Shown here in pieces: positions 59,631 through 64,000 of a stretch of DNA of 64,000 nt (positions are counted from its first letter, which is position 1; every line of letters begins with the position of its first letter). The stretch is taken from contig NZ_JANFDA010000002.1 in assembly GCF_040493455.1 (NCBI RefSeq), positions 310,001 through 374,000 of the forward strand, in the 5' to 3' direction. The position numbers and the translations under genes are program-made. Under the pieces are notes generated by a model. That model saw only the letters and a list, made by a program, of their open reading frames with translations, searched no databases and was not told the origin of the DNA. The stretch is from Microcosmobacter sp040493455. GTDB taxonomy: Bacteria > Bacteroidota > Bacteroidia > Flavobacteriales > Flavobacteriaceae.

Positions 59631-61601
59631 CTATTTTAAACTCACAAAATACATCTCCACTTCGCCTTTTCCTTTGGCTTCAATCTTTCCTCTACTTTCA
59701 AATATGAATTCTGGCTCGTCTTTGATATAATTATAGGTGTCCTCTGAAATATTCACTTTACCAATCTCGCCATGGCTTTCCATTCGTGATGCCGTATTGA
59801 CCGTATCGCCCCAAATATCGTATTGAAACTTCTTTACACCTACAATACCTGCCACTACTGGGCCTGTGTGAATGCCAACACGCATCTCAAAAGCATGTTC
59901 TCCTTTGGTTTCTTTTTCTTTGTGAAGTTTTATAATGAAGTCTTGCATCTCTAATGCTGCCAAAACTGTATTCTTTACCGAATCATTAGTTTTTACTGGT
60001 AAGCCACCTGCTGCCATGTAGGCATCACCAATGGTTTTTATTTTTTCGATATTGTACTTCTGCATCGTAGCATCGAAAGCCTTGAAACATTCATTGATAT
60101 TGGCAACCAAATCTTTTGCTGTCATTTTCTCCGACATTCCTGTAAAGCCTTTGAAGTCTGAAAACAAAATGGAAACCATATCAAAATCTTGAGCTTCTGC
60201 TTCACCTTTTTCTTTGAGTTCTTCGGCAACTTCGGCTGGTAGAATATTCAATAATAAATTCTCGGAACGATCTTTCTCTTTTTCAATTACGGCCTTAGCC
60301 TTCTTAGTATAGCGCCATCTTCCATATAAACCTCCTGAAACTAATAAAAAGAAAATACCAGCTCCTAAAGCTAGGTTTTTGTTCTTTTCCTTTTTGCGCA
60401 CTTCTGCCTGATGCGCCATTTCTGTTTTAAGTTTGGCTTCCTCGTTTTGCAAACTGTCTTGTAAACGCTCTTTATCAAACTCGTGCTGTTGTAGTTTCTT
60501 GGCAGTATCTACTTCATTCAGACTATCCTTTGCAATTATGGTCTTTTCTAAATAATACAATGCTTGATCTTCATTTCCCAAGTTTTTATATGCTACATAC
60601 AAACTGCTATAAGCATCGTATTGCTTGTCAATTTCTCCTAATTCTTTTGCTATTACTGCACTTTTATTATAGTTGGTTATAGCCTTCCGATATTGTTCTT
60701 TTAGCAAGTAAATATCACCTATGTTGTTAATTGCATTTAATGTTCCTCCTACATTATTAATTTCTTCATTTATTCTAATGCTCCTTTTGTAATACTTTAA
60801 TGCTTCATCATATTCTTCTTGTTTCAAATAGACATTTCCAATACTATTGATCGTATTTGCTAATGAGAATCTATCTCCAATTCTTTCTTGAATTTCAGAA
60901 GCTTCTTGAAAATTTTCAATTGCCTTCTCTAAATCCCCAGATTTTCTATGAGCAACACCAATATTGAAGTAACTATTACCTATGGTTCTCTCGTCTCCTA
61001 ATTTTTCAGAAATCAGTAATGCCTTATTATAATATTCTATAGCCTTATCATAATCTTTTGAATTACGATATATCAACCCAATATTTCCTGATGCTCTAGA
61101 AATTCCTTTTAAATAATTGATATCCTCACTATGTTTTAGACTCCTAAGATGATAATCTAGAGCTTCTAAATTATTATCGCGATCAGAATATACTGTACCA
61201 ATATGTGAAAGACAATCTGCAATTCCTTGCTTATCATCTGCCTCTTCAAAAATCTTTAAGGCTTTTTGGTAATGGATTAATGCATTATCGTTTTGCCTCC
61301 TTATAGAGAATGAAATTCCTTGAACATCTAAAGCATTAGCCATAAAACGCTTTAACCCTCTTTCTTCTGCAAAGTCATACTGCTGTTGCGCAAAGTAGAA
61401 TGCCGAATCTGGTTGTCTAAAAAGGTAGCGTTTCCATATAAATTCCTTCAAAGACTCTAATCTTGTTGAATCTGCTAGAGTTTCATTTTGCCATGTATTC
61501 CAAAGCGGATCATTTTTCTTCTGATATTGTTCTGGTATGGTGTACGAGAAACAGAACATATATACTCCTAGACTTAGGAGTATGAGAAGTCTTATTTTCA
61601 T
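59631..61601 (-). CDS. Adenylate cyclase (class III) with TPR sensor, copy B
   Basis: A 656-residue paralogue of copy A with the same order: signal peptide, TPR sensor (about 90-350), membrane helix (about 410-430), cyclase. D482, K522, D526, D595, N602 and R606 match the catalytic and adenine-specific residues of copy A. From about residue 378 to the end the two proteins differ at only about a dozen positions, while the TPR halves are clearly different. It is upstream of copy A in the operon, 53 bp after an HD hydrolase gene. Confidence 0.92.
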   Translation of the reverse strand: MKIRLLILLSLGVYMFCFSYTIPEQYQKKNDPLWNTWQNETLADSTRLESLKEFIWKRYLFRQPDSAFYFAQQQYDFAEERGLKRFMANALDVQGISFSIRRQNDNALIHYQKALKIFEEADDKQGIADCLSHIGTVYSDRDNNLEALDYHLRSLKHSEDINYLKGISRASGNIGLIYRNSKDYDKAIEYYNKALLISEKLGDERTIGNSYFNIGVAHRKSGDLEKAIENFQEASEIQERIGDRFSLANTINSIGNVYLKQEEYDEALKYYKRSIRINEEINNVGGTLNAINNIGDIYLLKEQYRKAITNYNKSAVIAKELGEIDKQYDAYSSLYVAYKNLGNEDQALYYLEKTIIAKDSLNEVDTAKKLQQHEFDKERLQDSLQNEEAKLKTEMAHQAEVRKKEKNKNLALGAGIFFLLVSGGLYGRWRYTKKAKAVIEKEKDRSENLLLNILPAEVAEELKEKGEAEAQDFDMVSILFSDFKGFTGMSEKMTAKDLVANINECFKAFDATMQKYNIEKIKTIGDAYMAAGGLPVKTNDSVKNTVLAALEMQDFIIKLHKEKETKGEHAFEMRVGIHTGPVVAGIVGVKKFQYDIWGDTVNTASRMESHGEIGKVNISEDTYNYIKDEPEFIFESRGKIEAKGKGEVEMYFVSLK

Positions 61602-61654
61602 AACTGGTTGATTAATAGCTTACCCCTAAAGATAAAAAAATAGTAGCTTTAATC

Positions 61655-62233
61655 TTATGTTCTTAAAATCTGCTTCAAATTTCGCTGCTTGCGAAAGGTT
61701 TTGTAATGCTTACAATACTTAGTATGGTAACGATGGTTTTTCATGAATTCTATCTGAACTTCGTTCCATTCGTCTAAAGATAAATCAGGGTTGAAATGTA
61801 AACGCTCTTTATACAAATCTTTTGCTTTTCTAGAAAATCCTGAAGTAGCAAGATATTCTAAATCTGCATCTGCCAAGATTTGCTCTAATAGCGTCTTTGG
61901 TCGTTGAGGAATCTTGGTAGCCATTATCATTCCGCAAATCGTTTCAATTTCAGAATTAGAGTAGCCATACTTTTTTAGTTCTGTTTTGGCAATCTTACAA
62001 CCTTCCTCTTCGTGCTCTTTATGTGTCACAGTAAAACCTATATCATGAAACAGTGCTGCAACCTTCAACAATTCTAAATCTGATGTTCCAACGCCTTCTT
62101 TTTTTGCGATATGTATGGATTTATCGAGTACATAAAGTGTATGTGCTGTATCATGGTAGGTTAAATAATCTGGAAGCTTGGTATCTAAAAGCTTAGTAAT
62201 ATCCTTTAATATGATCTTAAAAGGTGTTTTCAT
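61655..62233 (-). CDS. HD-domain phosphohydrolase
   Basis: A 192-residue HD-superfamily enzyme. Y26-H27-xxx-H31 and H63-D64, plus an Asp in ADADLEYL (D122/D124), give the metal set. YHxxxH followed by HD at this distance resembles both the uncharacterised COG4339-type hydrolases and the eukaryotic cyclic-nucleotide phosphodiesterase signature. Substrate cannot be read. It lies 53 bp ahead of the two adenylate cyclases and overlaps yitT by 1 bp, so it is co-transcribed with them. Confidence 0.85.
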   Translation of the reverse strand: MKTPFKIILKDITKLLDTKLPDYLTYHDTAHTLYVLDKSIHIAKKEGVGTSDLELLKVAALFHDIGFTVTHKEHEEEGCKIAKTELKKYGYSNSEIETICGMIMATKIPQRPKTLLEQILADADLEYLATSGFSRKAKDLYKERLHFNPDLSLDEWNEVQIEFMKNHRYHTKYCKHYKTFRKQRNLKQILRT

Positions 62234-63123
62234 TAATGCCCTACTTGCCTACTAATAACGCCGCCTTTTACTTCTTTGATATTCTGCACAAACATGAATG
62301 CTTTTGGATCTGCTTCGGCTATAGCTTTTTTCATTTTGTGTACTTCTAAACGTGTCACAACTGTGACAATGATATCACAATCGTGGGATATAGTTTCAAT
62401 TCCTGGTAAGTTGCCACGTTCACCTTTGTATACTGTAATTGGCTTATTGAATTTATTCACAACTAAATCCTTGATAAGTTGGTCATTAGGTGAAATTATC
62501 GTCAAGGAAATCAACTTTTCGAAACCATCTACTACATAGTCAGAAACTTTTAATGCTGTAAAGAATGTAAGGATAGAATACATGGCTTTCTCAAGACCAA
62601 GGTAGAAAGCAATCACCAAGAAAATTGTTGTATTGATCGCCATTATGATTTCTGCAGTGGACAAACCGAACTGCTTATTAGTGTATTCAGCTATGACTTC
62701 GAGACCATCAATAACACCACCTCCTCTAATCACAAACCCGATGCCTAAGCCTACAAATACTCCACCAAATGCAGCTACCAAGAAATGATCTTTGGTTACA
62801 GTAGGAATCGGTAAAACGTTTAAAGCGATACCTAATAAAATCAGTGATAGCAATGCATGTGCAGCAAAATTTTTCCCAATCTTTTTGTAACCAATAACTA
62901 CAAAAGGAATATTGAGTATGAGTAAAGGCATCCATACATCTATGTGATAAATCTCATGGATGAGTATAGAAATTCCCAGAAGTCCACCATCTAGGAAATG
63001 GTTTGGAATCATAAATCCCTTAATGGCTATCGTTGCTGCAACAACTCCAATTAGCTTTAATAACAAAGATTTTAGTGAAAAGATGTTAGAGAACTCCACA
63101 GACTCAGTAGTGTGATTGCCCAT
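62233..63123 (-). CDS. YitT family membrane protein (DUF2179)
   Basis: A 296-residue membrane protein with five helices (about 20-35, 53-70, 78-98, 108-128, 160-185) and the signature GFMIPNHFLDGGLLGISILIH (40-60) and GGGVIDGLEVIAEY (134-147). The C-terminal 85 residues are a soluble DUF2179 domain (TVYKGERGNLPGIETISHDCDIIVTVVTRLE, 231-261). Function unknown; the family is widespread. Its stop overlaps the HD gene start by 1 bp. Confidence 0.9.
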   Translation of the reverse strand: MGNHTTESVEFSNIFSLKSLLLKLIGVVAATIAIKGFMIPNHFLDGGLLGISILIHEIYHIDVWMPLLILNIPFVVIGYKKIGKNFAAHALLSLILLGIALNVLPIPTVTKDHFLVAAFGGVFVGLGIGFVIRGGGVIDGLEVIAEYTNKQFGLSTAEIIMAINTTIFLVIAFYLGLEKAMYSILTFFTALKVSDYVVDGFEKLISLTIISPNDQLIKDLVVNKFNKPITVYKGERGNLPGIETISHDCDIIVTVVTRLEVHKMKKAIAEADPKAFMFVQNIKEVKGGVISRQVGH

Positions 63124-63273
63124 TTTAGTAAATATATTTTGGTGGTTAATTAATGTCCTTACTAAAATAGGCTTTTTTATGCAATGTTTTGTTTACCAAC
63201 ACTTTGGCTATGCTTTTCTTAGGAGGATAAAATAAATAGCTCATTATCAGATGATTAACGTATAGAATATTTT

Positions 63274-63289
63274 TTGGCACGCTGTTTGT
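63274..63289 (+). promoter_or_regulatory. -24/-12-like (sigma-54-type) promoter, copy 2
   Basis: TTGGCACGCTGTTTGT. The first ten bases equal copy 1 at 55031. It lies 39 bp before the paralogue start at 63328. The -12 part is TTGT. Confidence 0.45.
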
Positions 63290-63327
63290 TTCTAATGAAT
63301 TGAGTATAACAAAAAACCTATACAATC

Positions 63328-64000
63328 ATGAAACGAATCGCTTTATTTTTTACGATGATGTTACTAATGGTAACTACAACAAACGCAACCAACACAACTT
63401 TAGATGCAACGAATTTTCATCATAATGCTGTGAGAGGTTATGGCAATTCGTTCATATTTACACATGCAGGAATTGAGTTCTCTGTGTTTCCAGATGGTCA
63501 GTTCGATTTTTACATTTCAAACTATGGCCCAGACGTAAGTGTTGGGTTTAACTCACCAGGTTTTTCATTAAGCTTTAACAGTGGTTATGATTACAATCCT
63601 TATGTTCAGTATGATGATTTTGGGGCTATTGTTCAAATTGAGAACACGCCTATATTTTATGATTACTATGGTAGAGTAACCCAAATTGGAAATGTTAATA
63701 TATTCTATAATGCATTTGGTCGCATCTCTAGAGTTGGTGGATTATATGTGCACTACAGAAACAGAGTGTTCACACACTGCACAGGTTTTATCAATATCTA
63801 CAATAGAGCTTATGTATACAGACCATGGCACAGATATTATGTAGTCCCTGCTTATGATTACTGTGTTGTTCGTGCAAGACCTTATAGACAATATTATAGA
63901 CCAGTAAGACATGTATACTATAGACCTTACAGAAACAACTACAGACAGCCTGTGAGAATAAATAGTAGACGTGGAAATGCAGCATTGACTGAAGGAAGAC
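63328..64000 (+). CDS. Secreted repeat protein, partial, paralogue of the 55114 gene
   Basis: ATG at 63328; the frame stays open to the window edge (224 codons). Signal peptide 1-20 (ends TTNA). FSVFPDGQFDFYIS (50-63) and the repeats YGRVTQIGNVNIFYN and FGRISRVGGLYVHY match the 55114 protein. The C-terminal visible part is Tyr/Arg-rich (RPYRQYYRPVRHVYYRP), unlike the Asp-rich tail of the paralogue. The rest of the gene lies outside. It shares the same upstream motif. Confidence 0.8.
   Translation, partial: MKRIALFFTMMLLMVTTTNATNTTLDATNFHHNAVRGYGNSFIFTHAGIEFSVFPDGQFDFYISNYGPDVSVGFNSPGFSLSFNSGYDYNPYVQYDDFGAIVQIENTPIFYDYYGRVTQIGNVNIFYNAFGRISRVGGLYVHYRNRVFTHCTGFINIYNRAYVYRPWHRYYVVPAYDYCVVRARPYRQYYRPVRHVYYRPYRNNYRQPVRINSRRGNAALTEGR

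Noticed and set aside
57659..61601. Guanylate cyclase function
   Set aside because: The substrate-specifying positions are Lys and Asp, the adenylate set, not Glu and Cys.

Overview
This window looks like a chromosomal segment of a marine-type member of the Flavobacteriaceae (Bacteroidota). The evidence is low GC content, promoters of the flavobacterial form TTG-N19..21-TAnnTTTG, C-terminal type IX secretion sorting domains, a TonB-dependent receptor with a carboxypeptidase-regulatory-like domain, DUF4290, head-GIN/DUF2807 and PspC proteins, and a MurA with Asp in place of the usual catalytic Cys. No phage, insertion sequence, integrase or CRISPR array was seen.

Layout. 1-9020 is a dispersed menaquinone cluster (menC, menA, menB, menD on the minus strand) mixed with a sterol-desaturase-type hydroxylase, an SDR, a beta-lactamase-fold hydrolase and an S1-domain protein. 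9077-17982 holds housekeeping genes: a lipoprotein damaged by a 29-bp tandem duplication, murA with a DUF4290 gene, a P-loop ATPase-recQ-fmt operon, an HU gene, yqgE, and a class IV aminotransferase. A tRNA with CAT anticodon lies at 18110. 18237-26193 carries secreted and lipid-anchored proteins (an NHL-type T9SS protein, a peptidase M49), a membrane AraC-type regulator, a fluoride channel gene and small conserved proteins. 26338-32288 is a PadR-PspC-NTF2-GIN-TraB-like operon with a second GIN gene, which resembles an envelope-stress module. 32285-42965 includes lysA with a divergent ACT-domain gene, a TonB receptor, sucC, a cysH of the iron-sulfur type, a photolyase, and menF with a hotdog thioesterase that completes more of the menaquinone pathway.

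43020-51298 is more accessory. It has an esterase, an acetyltransferase, an SDR gene and a tetR gene that share an identical 16-bp palindromic operator, and a small TIR-domain locus. In that locus a TIR protein is translationally coupled to a three-helix membrane protein and followed upstream by an AlbA_2/Schlafen-type gene; an attC-like hairpin overlaps the TIR stop codon. A second sterol-desaturase-like gene and an AraC-GyrI regulator follow.

51545-64000 contains a large leucine-rich-like T9SS protein and a second AraC-GyrI gene, both preceded by the same 37-bp sequence. A minus-strand operon follows: YitT, an HD hydrolase, two tandem TPR-transmembrane-adenylate cyclases, and a serine hydrolase. 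It is flanked by two paralogous secreted proteins that both have a -24/-12-like (sigma-54-type) motif upstream.

The main candidates for new biology are the TIR/membrane/AlbA_2 locus with its cassette-like hairpin, the tandem cyclases whose output domains are nearly identical while their sensor domains have diverged, and the PadR-PspC-GIN-TraB operon. Functions are read from motifs and context only; no database search was run.
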